NCBI GenBank assembly: GCA_024690865.1
Contig: JAILON010000089.1
Location: 1 to 64,000, forward strand
Direction of reading: 5' to 3'
From: Treponema sp.
GTDB lineage: Bacteria; Spirochaetota; Spirochaetia; Treponematales; Treponemataceae
Length of the DNA stretch: 64,000 nucleotides
Position numbers and translations under genes: made by a program. Shown here piece after piece: positions 49,897 to 58,304 of the stretch (within the stretch, counting starts at the first letter, position 1; every line of letters starts with the position of its first letter). The notes under the pieces were generated by a model, which searched no databases, was not told where the DNA came from, and saw only the letters and a list, made by a program, of their open reading frames with translations.

Positions 49897-51393
49897 TCAC
49901 TCTTCCGGCAGCTTATATATCCGTCCTTTATTCTCGCCTTCGCTTACAAGGAGCCCGAAATTCTCTGCCTTAATCAAAAGCCTCTGGGCCGTCTTGTCTT
50001 CTACCTGCAAAATTTCTGCGGCCACCGATTTAGTAATCGTGCCGTTTTTGTACAGATAGTCCAATACAACCTTCATCCGGCTGGAATCCTTATTGGACAT
50101 TTTATTGGACATTTTATTGGACATTTTATTGGACATTTCATCATCCGATGAAGTTTCAGTGCCCCTGCCCGTGTCTTTCTCCACAGTTTTTTGGACATTC
50201 TGACCGAGAGTTACGTCCTCGTTCCCCGCGAACAGGGCCGCCGTGTCCTTGCGGTAGAGCGTGCAGAGCACCCCGCCGGAGTTATGCTCGAAAACAGGTT
50301 CCGCGAAGCCCTTCGCCGTGAATCCGTCGCAGATTTTGTCAATGCCCCGACCCCAGCTTTCTATGAACCCCGCTTTGTAGAACACGTTCGCTATGCAGCG
50401 ATTCCGAGGCTTGGAGGAATGCGCCTGCTTCAGGCTCTCAATTGTCTGACCGAAGGGAAGCTCGCCGTCATTCCACAGCTCAATGCGGTCATCCCACACG
50501 CGCATCTGAATCTGTGCCCCCGTATAATCACGGTGAATTATCGCGTTCAAAATTGCCTCTCGCAGGGCCTTTTCCGGCAGCTCCAGTTCCTCCACGCGGA
50601 GCAAGCCCTCATAATGAATGGGATTCCTGAGGTACTTCGATTTCAGAATATCGATGACGCGGTCCGCCATCTGAATCAAATTCCCTTCCACCATATCCTG
50701 AAACATCAGGTCGCTCTGCCTCGCGCCGAACCTGCCTATCTTAAACTCTGTCGAGACGAAATACCGTGAAGGACGCTTGCCGAAGCACAGTATCGCGGCG
50801 TTCTTAAGTTTCCCGTCATCGGCGAACAAATCAAGGTTCTCCAGAACAGTCCTTACGTCGGAGCCTTCAAACTCAGCGGGAAGCCGCCCGCTCGAAATCG
50901 CCTTTCGCAAAAAGTATGCGATTGCATTGGGGTCAATGCAGTCTATCGTGGCATTCGTATAAGATGCGCCGTCCCACGTAAGCCCCATCTTCCTGAACAG
51001 GAAGTCCTGCAGCGCGACACCGCCAAGCTCCTGTTTCGTGCTGCCCGAACGGTAATGGTACACGCCCTTGTATGCAATCGGTACCTTGTACGGCGGAACG
51101 TCAATACAGACATACTCTTTGCCGTCTTTGGACAGAAGATTCACGTCACAGACTATGCCCAAGAGGCTGACGATTTTGTTGGGGATGTCCTCCAGAAGTT
51201 TTTTCGCGTCAGTCACACCGCACACATCGCCATTGTCATTAATGCCGACATACAGCTTGCCGCCCTGAGCGTTCGCGAAACCGCAGATCCATTTCAGGTA
51301 TTCATCACGCCAAGATTCCTTGTATTCTACGTTCTGGCTCTCCATTCCGGCCCCCTCCGGCTTAGGTACAGCGTCTTCCTTTTTATCTGCCAT
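49897..51393 (-). CDS. AlbA_2/Schlafen-like DNA-binding protein with HATPase_c_4 and winged helix
   Basis: 498 aa. NVEYKESWRDEYLKWICGFANAQGGKLYVGI is the AlbA_2 domain (~20-130). Residues ~260-380 carry the RecG-like HATPase_c_4 region (REAILNAIIHRDYTG, GSWGRGI-like ESWGRGIDKI). A 12-bp repeat encodes MSNK four times (~425-440), and the last ~55 residues form a winged helix (GTITKSVAAEILQVEDKTAQ). The family is commonly a transcription regulator in accessory or defence regions. Confidence 0.88.
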   Translation of the reverse strand: MADKKEDAVPKPEGAGMESQNVEYKESWRDEYLKWICGFANAQGGKLYVGINDNGDVCGVTDAKKLLEDIPNKIVSLLGIVCDVNLLSKDGKEYVCIDVPPYKVPIAYKGVYHYRSGSTKQELGGVALQDFLFRKMGLTWDGASYTNATIDCIDPNAIAYFLRKAISSGRLPAEFEGSDVRTVLENLDLFADDGKLKNAAILCFGKRPSRYFVSTEFKIGRFGARQSDLMFQDMVEGNLIQMADRVIDILKSKYLRNPIHYEGLLRVEELELPEKALREAILNAIIHRDYTGAQIQMRVWDDRIELWNDGELPFGQTIESLKQAHSSKPRNRCIANVFYKAGFIESWGRGIDKICDGFTAKGFAEPVFEHNSGGVLCTLYRKDTAALFAGNEDVTLGQNVQKTVEKDTGRGTETSSDDEMSNKMSNKMSNKMSNKDSSRMKVVLDYLYKNGTITKSVAAEILQVEDKTAQRLLIKAENFGLLVSEGENKGRIYKLPEE

Positions 51394-51477
51394 TGTTCCA
51401 TTCTACCATAAAGCAGATGACTTGCTCAACAAACACCGAACTCCGGGAACCGCCCCGCCCCAGCCCCCCACGTTTTT

Positions 51478-51573
51478 GCTTGTGTTTCCTATGGTTTGAT
51501 ATATAATAACAAGTTGTGATATATGCCGAAACACAGAAGATGCTCCATAGCAGGCGGATTCCTGTGCCAGAGG
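51478..51573 (+). repeat. ~100-bp repeated promoter element, copy 3
   Basis: TTGTGT-16-TATAAT (51480-51485, 51502-51507), then AAACACAGAAGA and GATTCCTGTGCCAGAGGCG, matching copy 1 at 42331. No gene with a good ribosome site follows within 150 bp, so it may yield a small RNA ending in the GC-rich hairpins at 51580-51650. Confidence 0.65.
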
Positions 51574-51670
51574 CGATAAAAGCCCGGGCACGGGCTTGGT
51601 GCCAGATTGCAAACCGCCCGGTTGACGGCCTGCAAACCGGGCAGCCTGATGTCTGCTCCCCGAAAGCCCC

Positions 51671-51718
51671 AAAAGTCGCCTAAAAGGCGACCTCTCCGGC
51701 GGGGAATGGCGTTATAAT
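51671..51718 (+). promoter_or_regulatory. island hairpin-promoter module, copy C
   Basis: GTCGCC-TAAAA-GGCGAC (51675-51691), then 19 bp after the CCT a TATAAT at 51713-51718. The start codon of the next operon is 30 nt downstream, with AGGAGG. Layout is the same as copies A and D. Confidence 0.75.
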
Positions 51719-51748
51719 AGAAGAAACTCAAGACCAGGAGGAATACGG

Positions 51749-52180
51749 ATGTTTGAGCTGATGAACACCTTCCACAATGACATTGACGGCACCTACTGCT
51801 TCGGGATGCTCCAGTACGTCGGCACGGAATATGGTAGCCGCGGGCAAATCTGCGTGTACCGCTGCTCGCAGTGCGGCATGGAGATACGGAACTTGGAGGA
51901 CAGCTTCGCCACCCCGCGCGACCGCCCGCATGGCGGGATGCAACACGGAAAAGGCCGCAGTGACCGGGGCTTCGGCGGCGGATTCGGGTCTGCGTTCGGC
52001 ACGGGCCTCAATTCCGGCTTTAATCCCGGCCCCAGCACGGGCCTTGGTTTCGGTTCGGGCTTTGGACTCAACCCAGGCTTTGGCTTCGGCTCAGGGCAGG
52101 ATGACGGTGTCGATGACGACCGCCGTCCCGGCTACGATGACGGGTTCGGCTCTGACAACGACGAAGGGGGCTTCTGGTGA
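51749..52180 (+). CDS. Cys-motif protein with Gly/Phe-rich tail
   Basis: 143 aa with AGGAGGAATACGG before the ATG. The N-terminal ~50 residues contain C17 and C35-x3-C39-x2-C42 (CVYRCSQCG), a possible metal site. Residues ~68-143 are Gly/Phe/Ser-rich with FGSG and GFN repeats and an acidic end. No signal peptide. Its TGA overlaps the GTG of the next gene (GTGA). The low-complexity tail resembles phase-separating or assembly-prone segments, which is speculation. Confidence 0.7.
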   Translation: MFELMNTFHNDIDGTYCFGMLQYVGTEYGSRGQICVYRCSQCGMEIRNLEDSFATPRDRPHGGMQHGKGRSDRGFGGGFGSAFGTGLNSGFNPGPSTGLGFGSGFGLNPGFGFGSGQDDGVDDDRRPGYDDGFGSDNDEGGFW

Positions 52181-53226
52181 TACGCGTAACGCTCAAGCCC
52201 TCCATCGCAGGCATTATCCTTGCGGTATCCGCGCTCCTTTCCGCCCATGCGGCCGGGGCGGGAATGCCCATGCCGTCAAAGAACGATTTCTCATCCAAGG
52301 CATACAGTTACCGGACGGGCAGCCCCGAGCCCGAGATGCAGTCGCTCGTCGCGTCCGGTATGCCGGCAGCCCGGCGCACAGACGGACTCGCCTACGTCAG
52401 GTCGGTCGTCTCCACGATTCGGGCGGCAACGGGCGACGAGTTCATGCAGGTAAAGATGGCGCACGACTTCATCGCGCTCACGATAGAGTATGACGGCCCG
52501 GCATACCTGAGCGGAAACATACCCCCGCAGGATTTCATCTCCGTCCTCCGCAGGGAAACCGCAGTCTGTGAGGGATTCGCCAACACATTCAAGACGTTCT
52601 GTGACGAGCTCGGCGTGAAGTGTAAGGTAGTCCACGGATACTCTCGGGGCAAAGGCTTCAGCCTGGAGTCAGAGGGCGGCAGCAAGCCCAGCTCGAACCA
52701 CGCGTGGAACATCGTCAGCATAAAAGGCAAGAAGTACCTCGTGGACTGCACTTGGGACGAGGGGTATATGAACGGAAGCACGACGACGCGCGACTACAAG
52801 ACCGAATGGCTCTTCGCCGCACCGGAGACATTCATCTACAGCCACTACCCGACGGACTCGAGGAGCGACCAGCTGCTCGCCAACAAAGTCTCGTGGAAAG
52901 AGTTCGTTTCCCTGCCTTCGCTCCGCCCCAGCTTCTTCGATGCCGTGCGCAAGTGCCATCCCAAGCTCGGACGGCTGAACAAGTGCAAAGGCAAACTGGG
53001 GCTTGAGCTGAAGCTCGCAGAGTCATACTCCATGAGTGTTTCTGTAACGAACTCATCCACGGGCGAAAACGTACGCGGCTGCTACGCCATCAAGACAGAC
53101 GGCGACAAGACGATGCTGACTTTCATCTTCCCCCAGCCAGGGACGTATAAGGTCACGTTCTTCCCGTACAAGCTCGGTGCAAGCAAATCCACAAGCTGCG
53201 GGGAGTTCTTGGTCAGGAGGGAGTGA
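52177..53226 (+). CDS. exported transglutaminase-like protein
   Basis: 349 aa with a GTG start overlapping the previous stop. A signal peptide (IAGIILAVSALLSAHAAG) is followed by a transglutaminase-like domain, with the catalytic Cys131 (ETAVCEGFANTF), His175 (SSNHAWNIV) and Asp190 (YLVDCTWDEGY). Members act as peptidases or crosslinkers in the periplasm. The C-terminal ~130 residues (WLFAAPETFIYSHYP onward) form an extra beta-domain. It is coupled to the genes on both sides by 4-nt overlaps. Confidence 0.88.
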   Translation: MIRVTLKPSIAGIILAVSALLSAHAAGAGMPMPSKNDFSSKAYSYRTGSPEPEMQSLVASGMPAARRTDGLAYVRSVVSTIRAATGDEFMQVKMAHDFIALTIEYDGPAYLSGNIPPQDFISVLRRETAVCEGFANTFKTFCDELGVKCKVVHGYSRGKGFSLESEGGSKPSSNHAWNIVSIKGKKYLVDCTWDEGYMNGSTTTRDYKTEWLFAAPETFIYSHYPTDSRSDQLLANKVSWKEFVSLPSLRPSFFDAVRKCHPKLGRLNKCKGKLGLELKLAESYSMSVSVTNSSTGENVRGCYAIKTDGDKTMLTFIFPQPGTYKVTFFPYKLGASKSTSCGEFLVRRE

Positions 53227-54767
53227 AGGGGAGGAAAGCCGTGGAAGTGGACGGGAAGAACATGCCGATGGGAATCACCCCGCTGATGTTGGCGGCGAAC
53301 GAGACCGGTAGCGGAGACAAGATACGCCAGCTCCTTGCGGACGGGAATGGAGCGAACGTAAACGCACGGGACAAGAACGGTCAGACGGCCCTCATGTACA
53401 CGACATTCAACGACAGCGCGGATGCCACTGAAGCCCTGCTTTCCGCCCCGGGCCTTGACCTCGAGGCAAAGGACATCACCGGCTCAACCGCTCTGATGAA
53501 GGCCGTCGCATACAAGGCGGAGGGGGTATGCACCCTGCTCGCAGGAGCGGGGGCGGATGTGAACTGCTCCAATTACTTCGGCGAGACCGCGCTCATACGG
53601 AGCATCATAAACAAATCCGCAGGAATCACCGAGCGGCTGATACAGGCCGGAGCAGACGTGAACCGTTCCGACAACACGGGACGAACGCCCCTCATCGTCG
53701 CGGCTTGCTATAACGACACGGATATCGTCAAACGGCTGATAAACGCCGGGGCGGAAACAAACCTGCGTGACAAGGCGGGAAACGACGTTGCCCTCGCAGC
53801 CGCTGGGAAAGACTCGCGGGATGTCCTTTCCTTCCTGCTGAAGTCGAATCTCCTTTCTGAAAAGGACACGGAAGCCGCATTGATAAAGGCCGCGATGCAC
53901 GGCTTCACAGGCAGCACGGCTACGATTCTTTCCCTCTGCAAAAATCCGGTACGTCTGTCGTATGCCGCGCTCGTCGCTGCCAGCCTTAAGGACAAGCCTG
54001 CCTTGGTGCCTGTTTGTATGGATTTCCACTGCGACATCAATGGCCGCATCTTCTTCGGCATGACACCGCTTATGATTGCAAGCTACTGCGGTTCCGCAAA
54101 AACTGCATCCCAGCTCATATCGTATGGTGCGGACGTGAACCTGACGGACGATGACGGTTTTGCCGCCCTGATGTATGGGGCTATGAAGAATATCCCTGAC
54201 ATCATCTTTCTTCTTTTGCGGAACGGTGCCGATAAAGACTTTCGGAACAAGGAAGGAAAATGCTTCGAGGACTACACAAAGGACCTAGACACGCGGACAT
54301 TCTCCCGGATGCTTGTCGACAGGCTGCGGGAACGGCTCCCCGGCATGGCACAGGAACGCGCCGACGAAATCCCGGAAGGTCACCAGTCGTTCGGCGACCG
54401 GTTCGAATGGTACAGGAAGAAATATTTCGAGCGCTATCCAGAGAACAAGAACTCCGACATATACCGGGGAGCGGGAATCACCAAGCAGACTTTCTCCAAG
54501 ATATTCAGCAAAAAGACACCCGACTCCCGCCCCAAGAAGGACACGGTCATCGCGCTCTCGCTCGGCCTCAGGCTGACCATGAACGAATGCGAGGACCTCC
54601 TGCAGTGCGCGGGCTACACGTTCCAGACGACGGACAGGAAGGACGTGGAGGCGAGGAAGCTTTTCAGTGAGGAGAACTACGACCTCTTTGACTGGAACGA
54701 CAAGATGTATGCGAGCACGGGCAAGATTTTCTTCAGGACGCTCGTGAAGGATGACGGGGAACCATAA
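53223..54767 (+). CDS. ankyrin repeats with C-terminal HTH-like domain
   Basis: 514 aa with a GTG start overlapping the TGase stop (GTGA); a Met at codon 15 is an alternative. Residues ~18-390 contain 9-10 ankyrin repeats (TPLMLAANETG, LLAGAGADVNCSNYFGETAL). The C-terminal ~130 residues (SFGDRFEWYRKKYFERYP, GITKQTFSKIFSK, DTVIALSLGLRLTMNECEDL) match a helical XRE-like domain seen in many accessory proteins of Firmicutes with macro, SLOG or vWA domains. No signal peptide, so it is cytoplasmic. Confidence 0.85.
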   Translation: MKGRKAVEVDGKNMPMGITPLMLAANETGSGDKIRQLLADGNGANVNARDKNGQTALMYTTFNDSADATEALLSAPGLDLEAKDITGSTALMKAVAYKAEGVCTLLAGAGADVNCSNYFGETALIRSIINKSAGITERLIQAGADVNRSDNTGRTPLIVAACYNDTDIVKRLINAGAETNLRDKAGNDVALAAAGKDSRDVLSFLLKSNLLSEKDTEAALIKAAMHGFTGSTATILSLCKNPVRLSYAALVAASLKDKPALVPVCMDFHCDINGRIFFGMTPLMIASYCGSAKTASQLISYGADVNLTDDDGFAALMYGAMKNIPDIIFLLLRNGADKDFRNKEGKCFEDYTKDLDTRTFSRMLVDRLRERLPGMAQERADEIPEGHQSFGDRFEWYRKKYFERYPENKNSDIYRGAGITKQTFSKIFSKKTPDSRPKKDTVIALSLGLRLTMNECEDLLQCAGYTFQTTDRKDVEARKLFSEENYDLFDWNDKMYASTGKIFFRTLVKDDGEP

Positions 54768-54814
54768 AAAAGTCGCCCGAAAAGCGACCTTTTTGACCGG
54801 AGATGGTGTATAAT
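54766..54814 (+). promoter_or_regulatory. island hairpin-promoter module, copy D
   Basis: AAGTCGC-CCGAAAA-GCGACCTTTTT (54769-54795) also serves as terminator of the ankyrin gene. TATAAT follows at 54809-54814, 18 bp after CCT. The ATG at 54844 is 29 nt on, after AAGGAGG. Confidence 0.75.
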
Positions 54815-54843
54815 GGAGTCAACTTGCCACAAGGAGGAAGGAA

Positions 54844-55323
54844 ATGTTCCGTCAGATGAACTTGAACGCCATGCAGCTCAAGAGGCTTTCCGCCGCCGCA
54901 ATCATTGCCGTCATCGCGCTTGTATCGGCGGCGGCCAATGAGGTGTCGCTGTTCAACCAGCGGGGGGAGCCCGTCGCCTACATCGATACGTCGGATGATT
55001 ATACGATTTACCTGTGGAGCGGGGAGCCGGCGGCATACCTGACTGACTCAAGCGCATACGGATCGCTCGCCATATACGGCTTCAACGGAAGGCTACTGGG
55101 CTGGTGCGTGGACGGGGCCATATATGACAGGAACGGCGGCGTGTCGGGATTCGTAAAAGGATGTTGCCCAATCTATGAGCCTTATGCGCAATACGAGCCG
55201 TACAAGGGGTACAAACGCTACAAGCCCTATAAAAGCTACCGCGAGTACGAGAGCTATCAGCCATATCTCCGCCGCCAGTGGGGGCAGGATTTGTCCCTGC
55301 TCCTCCGCACGGGAAGCAGGTAG
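54844..55323 (+). CDS. exported 4-fold beta-flower protein with Tyr/Lys-rich tail
   Basis: 159 aa with AAGGAGGAAGG before the ATG. A signal segment (AAAIIAVIALVSAAANE) precedes a beta-flower domain (~32-105): SLFNQRGEPVAYIDTSDDY, IYLWSGEPAAYL and YGFNGRLLGWCVDG. The tail (~115-145) repeats Y-x-x-Y units (YEPYKGYKRYKPY), which could be crosslinked or bind polyanions. It is controlled by the same promoter module as the 51749 operon. Confidence 0.78.
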   Translation: MFRQMNLNAMQLKRLSAAAIIAVIALVSAAANEVSLFNQRGEPVAYIDTSDDYTIYLWSGEPAAYLTDSSAYGSLAIYGFNGRLLGWCVDGAIYDRNGGVSGFVKGCCPIYEPYAQYEPYKGYKRYKPYKSYREYESYQPYLRRQWGQDLSLLLRTGSR

Positions 55324-55507
55324 GCAGAAGGCTTCGCGCTGGGTGGATCGATTGTGCCGCGAGGCGCAAAAACGAGCTCTTTTGTTGTCCACCTTTCTTT
55401 TTTTCGGATTTTATGGTATAGTGGGGCTGTTCGGAACCTGTCTTGCTCGCGTGGATTGCAGACGGTTTCCAAACAGCGCTATTCTAGAAGGATGAAAGGT
55501 TGTTCGC
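55324..55507 (+). other. intergenic region before the response regulator
   Basis: No ORF with a ribosome site. A TATAGT near 55419 with a T-rich tract upstream may be the regulator's promoter. No repeat of the island type is present, marking the island's right edge. Confidence 0.45.
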
Positions 55508-56881
55508 ATGAAGTTTACCCTTTTGATTATAGATGACGAAAAGAATATTCGCGAGGGGCTGGCCGCCAACTTCGAGATGGAGGACTACAACGTAAAGACA
55601 GCCTCCAACGGAGCGGACGGCCTCAAACTTTTGGAGAAGGGGGACATAGACCTTGTCATAACTGACCTTAGGATGCCTGGCTTGTCGGGAGAGCAGGTTC
55701 TTGCCAAGGTGACTGCCGAAACTCCTGGCATACCGGTCATCATCCTGACCGGCCACGGTTCCATCGACAGCGCGGTGGACGCGATGCGGCATGGGGCCTA
55801 TGACTTTCTGACCAAGCCGCTGAATCTGGACCAGTTGGGGATGATTGTCAAGCGTGCCTTGGAAAGCCGCGAGATGAAGGTCCAGCACGAACAGCTCAAG
55901 CAGGAGCTTGCCGACTCGTCTTCCTTGAAAGAGATGATAGGCAAGTCTGCTGCAATGCAGAAGGTGCAGGAGATGATACGCAAGGTAGCTCCGAGCAGGG
56001 CGAGCGTCCTGATTACTGGTGAGAGCGGTGTGGGCAAGGAGCTGGTTGCCAATGCGGTTCACAATCTGTCCCCCCGCAAGGACAAGGGCTTCATAAAAGT
56101 CCACTGTGCCGCTCTGAGTGAGACACTGCTTGAAAGCGAATTGTTCGGACACGAAAAGGGAGCCTTCACCGGTGCCGAAAAGATGCAGAAGGGGCGTTTT
56201 GAGCTGGCCCACGGGGGAACGATTTTCTTGGATGAAATCGGTGAAATAAATCCCAGCGTCCAGATAAAGATACTCCGTGTCCTGCAGGAGAAGAAGTTTG
56301 AGCGGGTGGGGGGAGAGCAGACTATCGAGGTCGATGTACGGATTGTTGCCGCCACAAACCGGAATCTTGAGGAGGAGGTGCGTGCGGGCCGCTTCCGGGA
56401 GGATTTGTATTACAGGTTGAATGTCGTCCATATACAGGTTCCGCCCTTGCGCGAGCGAAAGGACGACATACCTCTGCTTATGTCCAGTTTCCTCAAGGAG
56501 TTCAATGAGGAGAACCAAAGGAACATAAAGGGACTGGACGGCAAGGCCAAGGCCGCCATGTTTCGATATGCTTGGCCGGGCAACATCCGGGAGCTGCGCA
56601 ACTGCATGGAGAGTGCTGTGGTCATGTGTTCCGGTGATGAGATTTCCCTTCAGGATTTGCCGCCGTCGGTTTCTGCCGGGGCAGGAGGCGTAGGAGTGGC
56701 TGGCGAAAGCATCAGCGTTCCCCTTGGGGTAACCCTTGACGAGGCGGATCGTCTTGTGATAGAGGCGAACCTTGCGGCCAACAAGGGAAATAAAAGCAGG
56801 ACTGCCGAAGTTCTTGGGATTGGTCGCAAAACCCTGCAGCGCAAGCTTGCCGAGTGGGGAAGCGCTGGGGCAGATGATTGA
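55508..56881 (+). CDS. NtrC-family sigma-54 response regulator
   Basis: 457 aa. Receiver domain ~1-120 with phospho-Asp in LVITDLRMPGLSG; AAA+ domain ~145-375 with Walker A GESGVGKE, the sigma-54-contact loop GAFTGA, Walker B FLDEIGE and arginine finger FREDLYYRLNV; and a Fis-type helix-turn-helix at ~415-450 (NKSRTAEVLGIGRKTLQRKL). It activates sigma-54 promoters when phosphorylated. No histidine kinase gene is adjacent. AAAGG precedes the ATG. Confidence 0.95.
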   Translation: MKFTLLIIDDEKNIREGLAANFEMEDYNVKTASNGADGLKLLEKGDIDLVITDLRMPGLSGEQVLAKVTAETPGIPVIILTGHGSIDSAVDAMRHGAYDFLTKPLNLDQLGMIVKRALESREMKVQHEQLKQELADSSSLKEMIGKSAAMQKVQEMIRKVAPSRASVLITGESGVGKELVANAVHNLSPRKDKGFIKVHCAALSETLLESELFGHEKGAFTGAEKMQKGRFELAHGGTIFLDEIGEINPSVQIKILRVLQEKKFERVGGEQTIEVDVRIVAATNRNLEEEVRAGRFREDLYYRLNVVHIQVPPLRERKDDIPLLMSSFLKEFNEENQRNIKGLDGKAKAAMFRYAWPGNIRELRNCMESAVVMCSGDEISLQDLPPSVSAGAGGVGVAGESISVPLGVTLDEADRLVIEANLAANKGNKSRTAEVLGIGRKTLQRKLAEWGSAGADD

Positions 56882-56913
56882 GCGTCATGGTTGTTTGTTG
56901 ACGGGAGTCTTAT

Positions 56914-57429
56914 ATGGCGGGAATGTATGAGAAATTGGGAGACCTCCTTAACGAAACCCTTGAGGCTGGCCGTGTCAAGTTTGTCCATATAGAACGGGAA
57001 GAACCGACAGGGGAGGCAGAAGGGGGGACGGAAGGCAGTCGTGCTGAGGGGCAGGCTGCGGAAGAAGGACATACAGGGACTGACGAAGCCTTTTCTCGGC
57101 AAAAGGAAGCCGACTTTTCCGACTCCTTCTACCGGGCCGAAACCGAGGCTGAAAAGCGTTATTTTAAAACCAGCCGTAGCAGCGAAGCTGGGGAGTCCAG
57201 AAGTCGCCGCGTCATCTACCGGCGGATTACCCCGGAGCTTGAGAAGGCATTCTCCCTGCTCGGACTTGAAAGCACGACGGACAAGGATGCCGTCAAGAAA
57301 GCCTATAAGGAGAAGCTCCTCTACTATCATCCCGACCGATATGCTGGCAAGGAAGTCATGGAAAAGGTGGCCAACGACAAGACGAGGGAAGTCGTTGCCG
57401 CTTACCGGCTGATAATGGAGACTATTTGA
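56914..57429 (+). CDS. J-domain protein
   Basis: 171 aa. The N-terminal ~100 residues are acidic and low-complexity. The C-terminal J domain (AFSLLGLESTTDKDAVKKAY, YYHPDRYAG) carries the HPD motif that stimulates DnaK ATPase. No Gly/Phe or zinc region is present, so it is a type III J protein. The following hydrolase starts 1 nt after its stop. Confidence 0.9.
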   Translation: MAGMYEKLGDLLNETLEAGRVKFVHIEREEPTGEAEGGTEGSRAEGQAAEEGHTGTDEAFSRQKEADFSDSFYRAETEAEKRYFKTSRSSEAGESRSRRVIYRRITPELEKAFSLLGLESTTDKDAVKKAYKEKLLYYHPDRYAGKEVMEKVANDKTREVVAAYRLIMETI

Positions 57430-57430
57430 T

Positions 57431-58282
57431 ATGAATGATTTTACGAGGGAAAACCTGAGCTACTTTGGCCTGTACGCAAAGATGCTCCGGGCACAGAAGA
57501 AGCTCGTGCCAGAATACCTGTCCTTTGGGCAGGACAAGGACCAGTACCTCCTGTACTATGCGCCGGAGAAACCGGTTGGAGCTGACGCCGCTGTGAGCGA
57601 CAAGACTGTCATTTGGGTTCACGGCGGTGGTTGGAACGCGGGCTCGCCCAGGTTCTTCGATTTTGTCGGCCAGTGCATCGCAGGGGCAGGATACCCCTTT
57701 GTCTCTCTCAGCTACCGGCTTTCTCCCAAGAACAAATACCCCATCCAGATATCTGATGTCTGCGCGGGCTACAGGGCCGCCCTTGAGTTTCTGAAAACGA
57801 AGGAGACTGCCTCTCCCCGGATCGTGGTTACGGGCTCCTCTGCAGGTGCCCACCTGTCTTCCATATTGTGCTACAGCCCGAAGGTCCAGGCCGACTATGG
57901 CGTTGACATTTCCCATATAATCGGCTACATCGGAATTGGCGGCCCCTACTGCTTTCTGGAAGGACAGGGCTGGGTTTTGCGGACGCTCCTAAAGCAGCTC
58001 TTTGAGAAGGACTACGACAGGATGCAGGGAGAGCCGTGTGCGCTCATGGGAAAAAGTAGCATTCCGATGCTTTTGATTCAGAGCGAGCATGACGGACTTA
58101 TAGATTATTCGTGTGCCACACGGATGGCAGAAAAAGCCACATCTCTCGGAAACAGATGTGAGCTTTACCCAGTCGTAGGGAAGAGGAACACGCACTCTTG
58201 GTATACCGCGGGGGTGTTCCTCGAGCCGAGAAAAGAAAATGCGACGCTTGACAAATTTTTCAATTGGATAGAAGGACTGTGA
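57431..58282 (+). CDS. alpha/beta-hydrolase esterase
   Basis: 283 aa. WVHGGGWNAG is the oxyanion motif, VTGSSAGAHLSS the nucleophile elbow (Ser), with Asp in SEHDGLIDY and His in KRNTHSWY. There is no signal peptide. It belongs to the same broad family as the enzyme at 16702 but is not a close copy. Confidence 0.9.
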   Translation: MNDFTRENLSYFGLYAKMLRAQKKLVPEYLSFGQDKDQYLLYYAPEKPVGADAAVSDKTVIWVHGGGWNAGSPRFFDFVGQCIAGAGYPFVSLSYRLSPKNKYPIQISDVCAGYRAALEFLKTKETASPRIVVTGSSAGAHLSSILCYSPKVQADYGVDISHIIGYIGIGGPYCFLEGQGWVLRTLLKQLFEKDYDRMQGEPCALMGKSSIPMLLIQSEHDGLIDYSCATRMAEKATSLGNRCELYPVVGKRNTHSWYTAGVFLEPRKENATLDKFFNWIEGL

Positions 58283-58304
58283 TGTATGGCGGAAATTTCT
58301 TCTT

